From positions 1 through 45,466 of the forward strand of contig CANRGT010000002.1 in assembly GCA_947630185.1 (NCBI GenBank): 45,466 bases of DNA. Direction: 5' to 3'. The notes under the pieces are model-generated. The model saw nothing but the letters and a program-made list of their open reading frames with translations. It did no database searches and had not been told where the DNA came from. The translations under genes and the position numbers were made by a program. Below, piece after piece: positions 1 through 6,796 of this stretch (positions are counted from its first letter, which is position 1; each line of letters starts with the position of its first letter). This stretch comes from an uncultured Clostridia bacterium. Its GTDB lineage: Bacteria > Bacillota > Clostridia > TANB77 > CAG-508.

Positions 1-218
1 AGTCCTTAATTTACTGGACTTTTCTCTTGGACTAGTAAATTCAGTTAAAAGTGGAATTTACTTTTATATTTAACCAAAGTATCATAAAAACAAAAAGAGA
101 TAAATAAAAGCTATAGTTTTAAATATAATTATTATTTATAATATGTGAAAAATTATTTATACAATATATGAATAATTTATATAATAATTTATTATATTAT
201 GATATATTCTACTTAAAT
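1..218. other. Window-edge intergenic stretch, no gene seen
   Basis: No reading frame with a plausible ribosome site is visible here. The first 60 bases contain short inverted repeats (AGTCC with GGACT followed by TTTT, and ATTTACT with AGTAAAT about 20 bases later). These could be the end of a terminator belonging to a gene outside the window. The rest is AT-rich sequence downstream of spoIIR. Confidence 0.4.
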
Positions 219-878
219 CTAATTTAAGCCTAATTTTAAATTTTGGAAAAATTCTATAAGTTTAAATTTAAAAGAAACTTCTTCATTTTCAATATTGCTT
301 ATTAAATCATATTCTTCATCATTTAAGTTTTCTTTCATTTCTTGCTTAGAACTATCAGGAACAATGCCGGAACTTACATCAACAAAACAAAGAGGAGGGA
401 ACATTACACACCACCAATTATGACCTTCAGCTTTACCTAATGTTACTTTTAGAGCATCATAACTACCTGAAGGAAGAGAAATATCTCCATAATATTTAGT
501 AGGAAATTGGGAAGGACCTATTTCTACATTAACATCATAATCAAAATTATTTGATTTTACTACATTGCTTGCAATTTCTTTAAATTCATTTGAATGTTCC
601 TTTACAAGAGCAATTACTTCTTCTTTAGATGTGCAATCTTTAGCAATATTATTCATATATGAAAGAAGTTCATCACGAACCTTTAATTTTAAATTTTGGT
701 CTTCTTCAGAATCACTATTTGCAATTATATGCAAACGAAAAACACTATCAGCAAGATCCTCTGAAACTATATCTACATAAGATATTGCACATATTGTAAT
801 ATAAAGTAATAATAATAAAATAATTACTAAAAAAGGTTTTATTTTAGAAAAATTAATTAAATTTTTTAAAGCTTTCAT
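219..878 (-). CDS. spoIIR: Stage II sporulation protein R (SpoIIR)
   Basis: SpoIIR is the forespore-made signal that triggers SpoIIGA to process pro-SigmaE in the mother cell. The 219-residue product has one N-terminal membrane or signal segment (about residues 13-34). Two stretches are characteristic of the family: FRLHIIANSDSEEDQ at 47-61 and GKAEGHNWWCVMFPPLCF at 148-165. I place the start at the second ATG of the frame (base 878) because AAAGGA lies nine bases before it; the first ATG (896) has that ribosome site inside its own codons. The gene stands alone, divergent from the next gene. Identification is firm; the start is likely. Confidence 0.93.
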   Translation of the reverse strand: MKALKNLINFSKIKPFLVIILLLLLYITICAISYVDIVSEDLADSVFRLHIIANSDSEEDQNLKLKVRDELLSYMNNIAKDCTSKEEVIALVKEHSNEFKEIASNVVKSNNFDYDVNVEIGPSQFPTKYYGDISLPSGSYDALKVTLGKAEGHNWWCVMFPPLCFVDVSSGIVPDSSKQEMKENLNDEEYDLISNIENEEVSFKFKLIEFFQNLKLGLN

Positions 879-1122
879 TTTTATTTTTCCTTTCATTATA
901 CTAAAAGAAAAATTAAATATTAATTTTCAAACTTTTCCTTTGTATATCAAAACTTTTTATTTAATACAATTATTGACAACTTTTTAATAATTTATACATT
1001 GTTGGAAAGAATAAATTTAAATTCTAAAAAATTGATAAAAAATAAAAATTATGAACTCCTAGAAATACTTAATTTTATTTCCAAAATGTCGAATAAAGAC
1101 GTACGATTCTTCTAGAAAATGC

Positions 1123-1152
1123 TTGACTTTTTACAAATAAAAATGGTAAAAT
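1123..1152 (+). promoter_or_regulatory. SigmaA-type promoter for the unknown gene at 1191
   Basis: TTGACT (1123-1128) and TAAAAT (1147-1152) are separated by 18 bases. The start codon at 1191 lies about 32 bases downstream of the expected transcription start. The promoter overlaps an upstream in-frame ATG at 1119, which rules that ATG out. The rest of the gap from 879 to 1122 shows nothing recognisable. Confidence 0.6.
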
Positions 1153-1190
1153 TTACCATATCAAAAATAAAAAACAGGGGGTTATTTTTT

Positions 1191-1781
1191 ATGAAAAAGG
1201 AAAACAAAAAGATAGAAAAACTATGTAGTTTTTATGTGAGTAATTGGCATTTAGTAACAATGTTATTACCATATATAAATGAAAAAATTGAAAAAAATAC
1301 AAAAATAATAACAATCCTGGAAAATAATATAGAAGAAAATATTAAAAAATTATTAGAAAGATTAAACTTAAAAAATAAAGAAAAAATATTAAAAATAAAT
1401 TGGAAAAATTTTAATAGCCAAAAATATGAAGAAGTTTCAGAATATTTAAGTGAGCAAAATAAAAATCAAAAAAATATAATTATAAATGATAAAAATTCGA
1501 AAGATATAATTACAAATAATAAAAATAAAAATACAAAAGACGTAATTATATTAGTAAATGGCACGAAGGAAAATATTGAAATAAATAATCAAAATATTCA
1601 AAAATGGCTAAAAAAAGAAAAAATTAATAAAGCAAAAATTATAAATTTCTTTGAAGTAACAGAATTTAATAATAAAATTTCTGAAATATTAGATGAACAT
1701 GATAAAGTATTTAATACATCTGGAGAAAGAGAAATAGAAGAAGTATTTGAAGGATATGAAAGAAAGGAAAAAGTTGACTAA
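1191..1781 (+). CDS. Unknown 196-residue Lys/Asn-rich protein
   Basis: I do not recognise this protein. The start at 1191 (MKKENKKIEKL) follows CAGGGGG at a good distance and lies just downstream of a clear promoter. The N-terminal half reads as folded protein, with a conserved-looking stretch LCSFYVSNWHLVTMLLPYI near residue 11. The middle is low complexity, with repeated asparagine, lysine and isoleucine codons. No signal peptide or membrane segment is visible. It is followed after about 50 bases by the UDPGP-family gene, which has its own ribosome site. Low-complexity AT-rich codon use could make it an ordinary lineage-specific gene. No function is proposed. Confidence 0.65.
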   Translation: MKKENKKIEKLCSFYVSNWHLVTMLLPYINEKIEKNTKIITILENNIEENIKKLLERLNLKNKEKILKINWKNFNSQKYEEVSEYLSEQNKNQKNIIINDKNSKDIITNNKNKNTKDVIILVNGTKENIEINNQNIQKWLKKEKINKAKIINFFEVTEFNNKISEILDEHDKVFNTSGEREIEEVFEGYERKEKVD

Positions 1782-1833
1782 ACTAAAGTTATAATATAAT
1801 ATATAGTAAAATAAAAAAGAAAGGATGAAGATT

Positions 1834-3075
1834 ATGGAAGAAAAAATAACAAGAGCAAAAGAAATACTTGAAAAATATGGACAAGAACATTTATTAAAAT
1901 TTTATTCAGAACTTTCAGACGAAAAAAAATCAAAATTATTAGATGATATTTTAACAATAGATTTTAAACAATTACAAGAATTATACGAAAGTACAAAAAC
2001 AAAACCAAATTATGAAAATGGCAAAATAGAGCCAATAGCATATAAATCTAAAGAAAACTTAACCAAAGAGGAATTAAATAGATATACTGCAGTAGGAGAA
2101 GAAGCTATAAGAAAAGGAAAATTAGCAGTAGTAACAATGGCAGGTGGACAAGGTACAAGGCTTGGACATTCCGGACCAAAAGGAACTTATGATATAGGTT
2201 TGGCATCACATAAAAGTATTTTTGAAATATTATGTGATAATTTTAAAGAAGCACAAGAAAAATATCAAGTTACAGTACCATGGTATTTAATGACTAGTGA
2301 AGAAAATAATGATGATACAATAGCATTTTTTGAACAAAATAATTATTTTGGATATCCAAAAGAAGCAGTTAAATTCTTTAAACAAGGAACTTTGCCAATG
2401 ATAGATACAGAGGGAAAAGTTTTATTAAATGAAGAAAAAATGATAAAACAAGCAGCAGATGGTCATGGTGGAGTTTTTGAAGCTATGAGAAAAAACGGAA
2501 TTATATATGATATGTCTCAAAAAGGTATTGAATGGGTATTTATTAGTGGTGTAGATAATGTGTTAGTAAAACCTATTGATGCAGTTCTTACTGGTTTAGC
2601 AACAGATGAAGGAATGCTAATGGCAGCAAAGAGTATAGTAAAAGCTGGTCCAGATGAAAAAGTAGGAGTATTCTGTAAAAAAGATGGAAAGCCTTATGTA
2701 GTAGAGTATATAGATATTTCTGAAGAAATGGCAAATCAAAGAAATGAAAACGGTGAGCTAGTTTATGGAGAATCACATATTTTATGCAATCAATTTAATA
2801 TAAAAATATTAGAAAAACTTGCAAGTAATAAATTACCATATCATGTAGCCTTCAAAAAAGCAAGTTATATAAATGAAAATGGAGAAATTGAAAAACCTGA
2901 ACAACCAAATGCATATAAATTTGAATCATTTTTATTTGATGCTTTTTCACTTCTTCCAGATATAGCAATTTTAAGAGTAAAGAGAGAAGAAGAATTTGCT
3001 CCAGTAAAAAATGCTACAGGTGTAGATAGTGCAGAAAGTGCAAGAGAATTATATAATAAATTTCATAATTTATAA
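1834..3075 (+). CDS. UDPGP-family UTP-sugar-1-phosphate uridylyltransferase
   Basis: The product (413 residues) belongs to the UAP1/UGP type of nucleotidyltransferase, which makes UDP-sugars from UTP and a hexose-1-phosphate. The nucleotide-binding signature is TMAGGQGTRLGHSGPKG at 101-117, followed by a sugar-site region (GVDNVLVKP). This is the eukaryote-like UAP/AGX pattern rather than the GalU pattern. The start at 1834 is preferred because AAAGG lies nine bases upstream; the in-frame ATG at 1825 touches that ribosome site. The next gene encodes a phosphoglucomutase, so glucose-1-phosphate to UDP-glucose is the simplest reading. N-acetylglucosamine-1-phosphate cannot be excluded from sequence. 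Confidence 0.88.
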   Translation: MEEKITRAKEILEKYGQEHLLKFYSELSDEKKSKLLDDILTIDFKQLQELYESTKTKPNYENGKIEPIAYKSKENLTKEELNRYTAVGEEAIRKGKLAVVTMAGGQGTRLGHSGPKGTYDIGLASHKSIFEILCDNFKEAQEKYQVTVPWYLMTSEENNDDTIAFFEQNNYFGYPKEAVKFFKQGTLPMIDTEGKVLLNEEKMIKQAADGHGGVFEAMRKNGIIYDMSQKGIEWVFISGVDNVLVKPIDAVLTGLATDEGMLMAAKSIVKAGPDEKVGVFCKKDGKPYVVEYIDISEEMANQRNENGELVYGESHILCNQFNIKILEKLASNKLPYHVAFKKASYINENGEIEKPEQPNAYKFESFLFDAFSLLPDIAILRVKREEEFAPVKNATGVDSAESARELYNKFHNL

Positions 3076-3198
3076 AATTCTTAAATAAAAAAAGTTTTTA
3101 TATCTTATAAAAATAAAATGATTTTTGCACATTGTTGTAGCAATTCAAAAAAATCTAATAGAAGGGAGAAAATCGTATTATTATACGAGGAAAAAAAC

Positions 3199-4929
3199 AT
3201 GGAACATTATAGAGAAATGTATGAAAAATGGCTTAATGACCCAGCAATAGCAGAAGAAGATAAAAAAGAATTAAGAGAAATTGCAAATAATGAAAAAGAA
3301 ATAGAAGATAGATTTTATAAAGACATAGAATTTGGAACAGCAGGTTTAAGAGGAATTATAGGAATTGGAACTAACCGTATGAACTATTACACCGTAAGAA
3401 AAGCAACTCAAGGACTAGCAAATTATATTATAGAAAAAGGTGGGCAAAATAGAGGGGTTGCAATAGCTTATGACTCTAGAAATATGTCAAAAGAATTTAG
3501 CAATGAAGCAGCATTATGTTTAAATGCAAATGGAATAAAAACATATCTTTTTGACTCATTAAGACCAACACCTGAACTTTCTTATGCTGTAAGACAGTTA
3601 GGATGTATAGCAGGAATAGTAGTTACAGCAAGCCATAACCCAGCAGAATACAATGGATATAAAGTTTACTGGGAAGATGGTGCACAAATTGTAGAGCCAA
3701 CAGATAAAGAAATTATAAATAGAGTAAATGCTGTTACAGATTTAAGTTCAATAAAAACCATGAATAAAAATGAAGCAATAGAAAAAGGATTATACACAAT
3801 TATCGGAGAAGAAATTGATAAAAAATATATAGAGGAATTAAAAAAATTAGTAGTAAATAAAAAAGCAATAGAGGATGCACAAAAAAATATTAAAATTGTT
3901 TATACACCACTTCATGGAACTGGAAATATCCCAGCACAAACAATTTTAAAAGAATTAGGTTTTGAAAATGTATATGTAGTACCTGAGCAAGAAAAGCCAG
4001 ACGGAAACTTTTCAACTGTAAGTTATCCAAATCCAGAGGACTTAAAAGCATTTAAATTAGCATTAGATTTAGCAAAAGAAAAAGATGCAGATATAGTGCT
4101 TGCAAATGACCCAGATGCAGATAGATTAGGCGTTTATGTAAAAGATACCAAAACTGGAGAATATATTAAATTTACTGGAAATATGTCTGGAAATTTACTT
4201 GCAGAATACATTTTATCTCAAAAGAAGGAAAATGGCACTTTACCAAGCAATGGGGCAATAATTACAACAATAGTATCTTCTAATTTAAGTAATGCAATAG
4301 CAAAAGAATATGGGGTAAAATTATTTACTACATTAACAGGTTTTAAAAATATTGCAAAAATAATTAGGGGATTTGAAGAAAGAAACAATGAATATACTTG
4401 CCTATTTTCTTATGAAGAAAGCTATGGATGTTTAATAGGAACACACGCAAGAGATAAAGATGGAATAGTTGCAATTATGGCTTTGTGTGAAGCGACATGT
4501 TATTATAAACAAAAGAATATGACCTTATGGGATGAAATGCTAGAAATTTATGAGAAATATGGATACTATAAAGAAGATCAATTTTCTATTACATTAAAAG
4601 GCTCAGAAGGGGCAGAGCAAATTAAAAAAATGATGGAAAATATGCGAAAAGATGCACCTCAAAAAATAGGAGATTATAAAGTATTATCAGTAGGAGATTA
4701 TGAAGCACGAACTATAATTTCTAATGTAACAAGAGAAAAAACATCTACAAATCTACCAAAATCAAATGTGTTATATTATGAACTTGAAAATGATAATTGG
4801 TGCTGTATTCGTCCATCTGGAACAGAACCAAAAATAAAATTCTATATGGGTATTAAAGGTAATAGCTTAGAAGATGCTGATAAAAAACTAAAAGATTTAG
4901 AGCAAGCAGTTAGAAAATTTGTAGAGTAA
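3199..4929 (+). CDS. pgcA: Alpha-phosphoglucomutase / phosphomannomutase (PgcA type)
   Basis: This enzyme interconverts glucose-6-phosphate and glucose-1-phosphate. All four alpha-D-phosphohexomutase motifs are present: catalytic-serine loop TASHNP (143-148), metal loop DPDADR (304-309), sugar-binding EESYG, and C-terminal phosphate-binding RPSGTEPK. The 576-residue length matches the PgcA subfamily. The start at 3199 follows ACGAGG by eight bases and gives the usual N-terminus (MEHYREMYEKWL). An upstream in-frame ATG at 3118 would add 27 atypical residues. It lies about 120 bases after the uridylyltransferase gene, consistent with a shared UDP-sugar pathway and possibly one transcript. Confidence 0.93.
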   Translation: MEHYREMYEKWLNDPAIAEEDKKELREIANNEKEIEDRFYKDIEFGTAGLRGIIGIGTNRMNYYTVRKATQGLANYIIEKGGQNRGVAIAYDSRNMSKEFSNEAALCLNANGIKTYLFDSLRPTPELSYAVRQLGCIAGIVVTASHNPAEYNGYKVYWEDGAQIVEPTDKEIINRVNAVTDLSSIKTMNKNEAIEKGLYTIIGEEIDKKYIEELKKLVVNKKAIEDAQKNIKIVYTPLHGTGNIPAQTILKELGFENVYVVPEQEKPDGNFSTVSYPNPEDLKAFKLALDLAKEKDADIVLANDPDADRLGVYVKDTKTGEYIKFTGNMSGNLLAEYILSQKKENGTLPSNGAIITTIVSSNLSNAIAKEYGVKLFTTLTGFKNIAKIIRGFEERNNEYTCLFSYEESYGCLIGTHARDKDGIVAIMALCEATCYYKQKNMTLWDEMLEIYEKYGYYKEDQFSITLKGSEGAEQIKKMMENMRKDAPQKIGDYKVLSVGDYEARTIISNVTREKTSTNLPKSNVLYYELENDNWCCIRPSGTEPKIKFYMGIKGNSLEDADKKLKDLEQAVRKFVE

Positions 4930-5074
4930 ATATATATAATCTTTGAAAAAAAGTTAATATATAGATAATAAGCAAAAATAAAAATACATAAATCATAAAA
5001 ATATAAGTAAAAGATAATATAAAATAAAGAAACAATGCAACGTTTAAAGAAGAATTGAAAGGACTAAAATTATA

Positions 5075-5815
5075 ATGATAGATTTTGAAGTAGCACAAAA
5101 AGTATTTAAAGAATTTTTAAAAGATTTTGATGTAGAACAAGATAAAGTAAGATTAAAAATTATTCATACCTATCATGTAGTAGATTTTGCAGAATATATT
5201 GCAAAAGATTTAAAATTATCTAATGAAGACATAGAACTTGCAAAATTAATTGGTCTGCTACATGATATTGGAAGATTTGACCAAGCAAAAAGATATAACG
5301 ATTTTAGAGATATGAATACACTAGACCATGCAGAGTTAGGTGTAAAAATATTATTTGAAGAAAATAAAATAAGAGATTTTATTAAAGATGATAAATATGA
5401 TAATATTATTTACAAAGCTATATTAAATCATAATAAATTAAAAATAGAAGATGGCTTAAATGAAAAAGAATTATTACATGCTAAAATTATTAGAGATGCG
5501 GATAAAGCGGATAATTTTAGAGTAAAACAAGAAGAAAAAGTAGAAACTATGCTTTACATGGAAAGTCTAGAAAAAATTGAAAATGGAGTTATTACAGATA
5601 AAATATACGAAGATTTTATGAATAGTAAAATAATAAAAAATGAAGAAAGAGTTACACCACTTGATTATTGGGTTTCTTATATAGCATTTTTATATGACTT
5701 TAATTTTAATTCTGGCCTAAAATATGTTATGGAGCAAGACTATATAAATAGAAATATTGATAAAATAAATTATAAAAACCCTGAAACAAGAAAAAGAATG
5801 GAAAATGTAAGATAA
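5075..5815 (+). CDS. HD-domain phosphohydrolase
   Basis: A 246-residue soluble protein with the metal-binding HD pattern: first histidines in HTYHV (31-35), the HD doublet in GLLHDIGRFDQ (60-70), and a later aspartate in IRDADKADNF. The family covers nucleotide and cyclic-nucleotide phosphohydrolases. The substrate cannot be told from this sequence. GAAAGG lies 12 bases before the ATG. It is about 145 bases downstream of pgcA with no clear terminator between, so co-transcription is possible but not shown. Confidence 0.85.
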   Translation: MIDFEVAQKVFKEFLKDFDVEQDKVRLKIIHTYHVVDFAEYIAKDLKLSNEDIELAKLIGLLHDIGRFDQAKRYNDFRDMNTLDHAELGVKILFEENKIRDFIKDDKYDNIIYKAILNHNKLKIEDGLNEKELLHAKIIRDADKADNFRVKQEEKVETMLYMESLEKIENGVITDKIYEDFMNSKIIKNEERVTPLDYWVSYIAFLYDFNFNSGLKYVMEQDYINRNIDKINYKNPETRKRMENVR

Positions 5816-5900
5816 CATGCTTTAGAATATGTAAATAAAAGAATAGGTAACTAGAAAATAGCATAATAAAGTTGATTTAAAATATTATGGTAAATGTGTA

Positions 5901-5929
5901 TTGACATTTTACGCTACTTTATGTAAAAT
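5901..5929 (+). promoter_or_regulatory. Promoter of the hicBA operon
   Basis: TTGACA (5901-5906) and TAAAAT (5924-5929) are 17 bases apart, an almost ideal SigmaA promoter. The -10 box lies inside the left arm of a perfect inverted repeat, so a protein bound there would block transcription. A second TATAAT (5964-5969) lacks a good -35. Confidence 0.7.
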
Positions 5930-5956
5930 ATTTATAAAGTAAATATTTTACATAAA
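5918..5956. promoter_or_regulatory. Perfect 17-bp-arm palindrome, likely hicBA operator
   Basis: TTTATGTAAAATATTTA (5918-5934) is exactly reverse-complemented at 5940-5956, with TAAAG between the arms. It covers the -10 box and the expected start of transcription. Toxin-antitoxin operons are commonly autorepressed at such sites. That this palindrome is the HicB or HicBA binding site is inference. Confidence 0.65.
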
Positions 5957-5993
5957 AATCTATTATAATTGTTTTTATGGAGGTGTGGTAAAA

Positions 5994-6254
5994 ATGTATA
6001 AGTTTATAAATTCAATATATAATAGTATAAGAGGTGTAAAAAGAATGAAAAAGGCTTATACTATTATCGTCCATAAAGAAGAAGATGGATTTTGGGGAGA
6101 ATGTAAAGAAATAGAAGGTTGTTTTGTACAAGCAAAAACAATTGAAGAATTAAAAAAGTTGATGGCTAAATCTATCTATATGTATTATAACAATAATGAA
6201 GAAATAGCTGAAAAAGAAGCTAAAAATATAAAATTGGAAGTATCATATGCCTAA
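5994..6254 (+). CDS. hicB: HicB-family antitoxin
   Basis: HicB antitoxins neutralise the RNA-cleaving HicA toxin. The core KKAYTIIVHKEEDGFWGE followed by CKEIEGCFVQAKTIEEL is the short partial RNase-H-like HicB fold. Two starts are equally well equipped: ATG 5994 behind GGAGGTG (8-base spacing) and ATG 6045 behind AGAGGTG (9-base spacing). They give 86 or 69 residues. The 17-residue extension is not usual for the family. No C-terminal ribbon-helix-helix or helix-turn-helix DNA-binding domain is seen. The gene overlaps hicA by 8 bases, antitoxin first. Confidence 0.82.
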   Translation: MYKFINSIYNSIRGVKRMKKAYTIIVHKEEDGFWGECKEIEGCFVQAKTIEELKKLMAKSIYMYYNNNEEIAEKEAKNIKLEVSYA

Positions 6255-6480
6255 AATACCAAGAATAAAAGCAAAAGACTTTTTTAAATATCTATTACAA
6301 TATGGTTGCACAGAATTATCTATAAATGGCTCCCACCATAAAATAAGAAATGATAAAAATAATAAAATTAGTGTTGTTGCTATACATAGTAGTGAAATAT
6401 TATATCCTGGAATGTTCTCAGCAATATTGAAACAATTAGATATTGATGTAGAAGAATTTATTACTTTTATTAAAAAATAA
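6247..6480 (+). CDS. hicA: HicA-family mRNA interferase toxin
   Basis: HicA is a small double-stranded-RNA-binding-fold ribonuclease that cleaves mRNA. The 77-residue product has the family pattern: N-terminal KIPRIKAKDFFKYLLQYG, the catalytic-histidine segment GSHHKIRN, then a strand ending VVAIHSSE and the C-terminal helix AILKQLDIDVEEF. The active-site histidine appears intact. Translation overlaps the end of hicB by 8 bases, the usual coupling. A terminator follows directly. Confidence 0.87.
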   Translation: MPKIPRIKAKDFFKYLLQYGCTELSINGSHHKIRNDKNNKISVVAIHSSEILYPGMFSAILKQLDIDVEEFITFIKK

Positions 6481-6486
6481 AAAATT

Positions 6487-6512
6487 AACTAGCTTAAAGG
6501 GCTAGTTTTTTT
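6487..6512 (+). terminator. Rho-independent terminator after hicA
   Basis: AACTAGC (6487-6493) pairs with GCTAGTT (6501-6507) across a 7-base loop and runs into a seven-T tract. Confidence 0.75.
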
Positions 6513-6514
6513 AT

Positions 6515-6581
6515 TGTGAAACAACAAGGTTCTCGGGACCCACCCACAATCTTTGATTGTGATGGTGGGTGAGGTTCTTAT
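6515..6581 (-). repeat. Dispersed palindromic repeat, copy 1
   Basis: Reading the minus strand, this 67-base stretch matches 28227-28296 almost base for base. It begins ATAAGAACCTCACCCACC and ends ACCTTGTTGTTTCACA. The core is a hairpin whose arms are CCCACC..CACAATC and GATTGTGATGGTGGG. In this copy one arm lacks two bases compared with copy 2. It lies immediately after the hicA terminator and outside any gene. No transposase is associated. Confidence 0.75.
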
Positions 6582-6639
6582 ATCTGATAAATAAAAGTGC
6601 AAATCATGGAATATTTTAATTAAGTAGCCTAAATAGGGC

Positions 6640-6668
6640 TTGATAAAATTAAAAAAATATTGTAATAT
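6640..6668 (+). promoter_or_regulatory. Promoter of tRNA-Arg (and possibly leuS)
   Basis: TTGATA (6640-6645) and TAATAT (6663-6668) are 17 bases apart, and the tRNA begins 16 bases after the -10 box. There is no terminator between the tRNA and leuS, so leuS and tadA may be read from here. Confidence 0.55.
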
Positions 6669-6683
6669 ATATAAGTAAAATAT

Positions 6684-6760
6684 GTGTCTGTAGCTCAGTA
6701 GGATAGAGCACTCGCCTCCTAAGCGGGGGGTCGCTGGTTCGATTCCAGTCAGGCACACCA
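6684..6760 (+). tRNA. tRNA-Arg (anticodon CCU)
   Basis: The acceptor stem GTGTCTG pairs with CAGGCAC, followed by discriminator A and an encoded CCA. The D arm (GCTC..GAGC), the T arm with GGTTCGATTCC, and the anticodon stem CTCGC/GCGGG enclose loop CTCCTAA. The anticodon is CCT at 6718-6720, reading AGG. Confidence 0.95.
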
Positions 6761-6796
6761 AGAATACTTTTAATGTAAATACAAGGAGGAATTAAA

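Noticed and set aside
6489-6761. A 90-codon minus-strand frame beginning MVCLTGIEPATPRL
   Set aside because: It is the antisense of tRNA-Arg and of the adjacent repeat and terminator; this peptide is a common false annotation over tRNA genes.
6761-6796. Possible T-box leader before leuS
   Set aside because: Only 36 bases separate the tRNA from leuS, with no room for a T-box or specifier hairpin.
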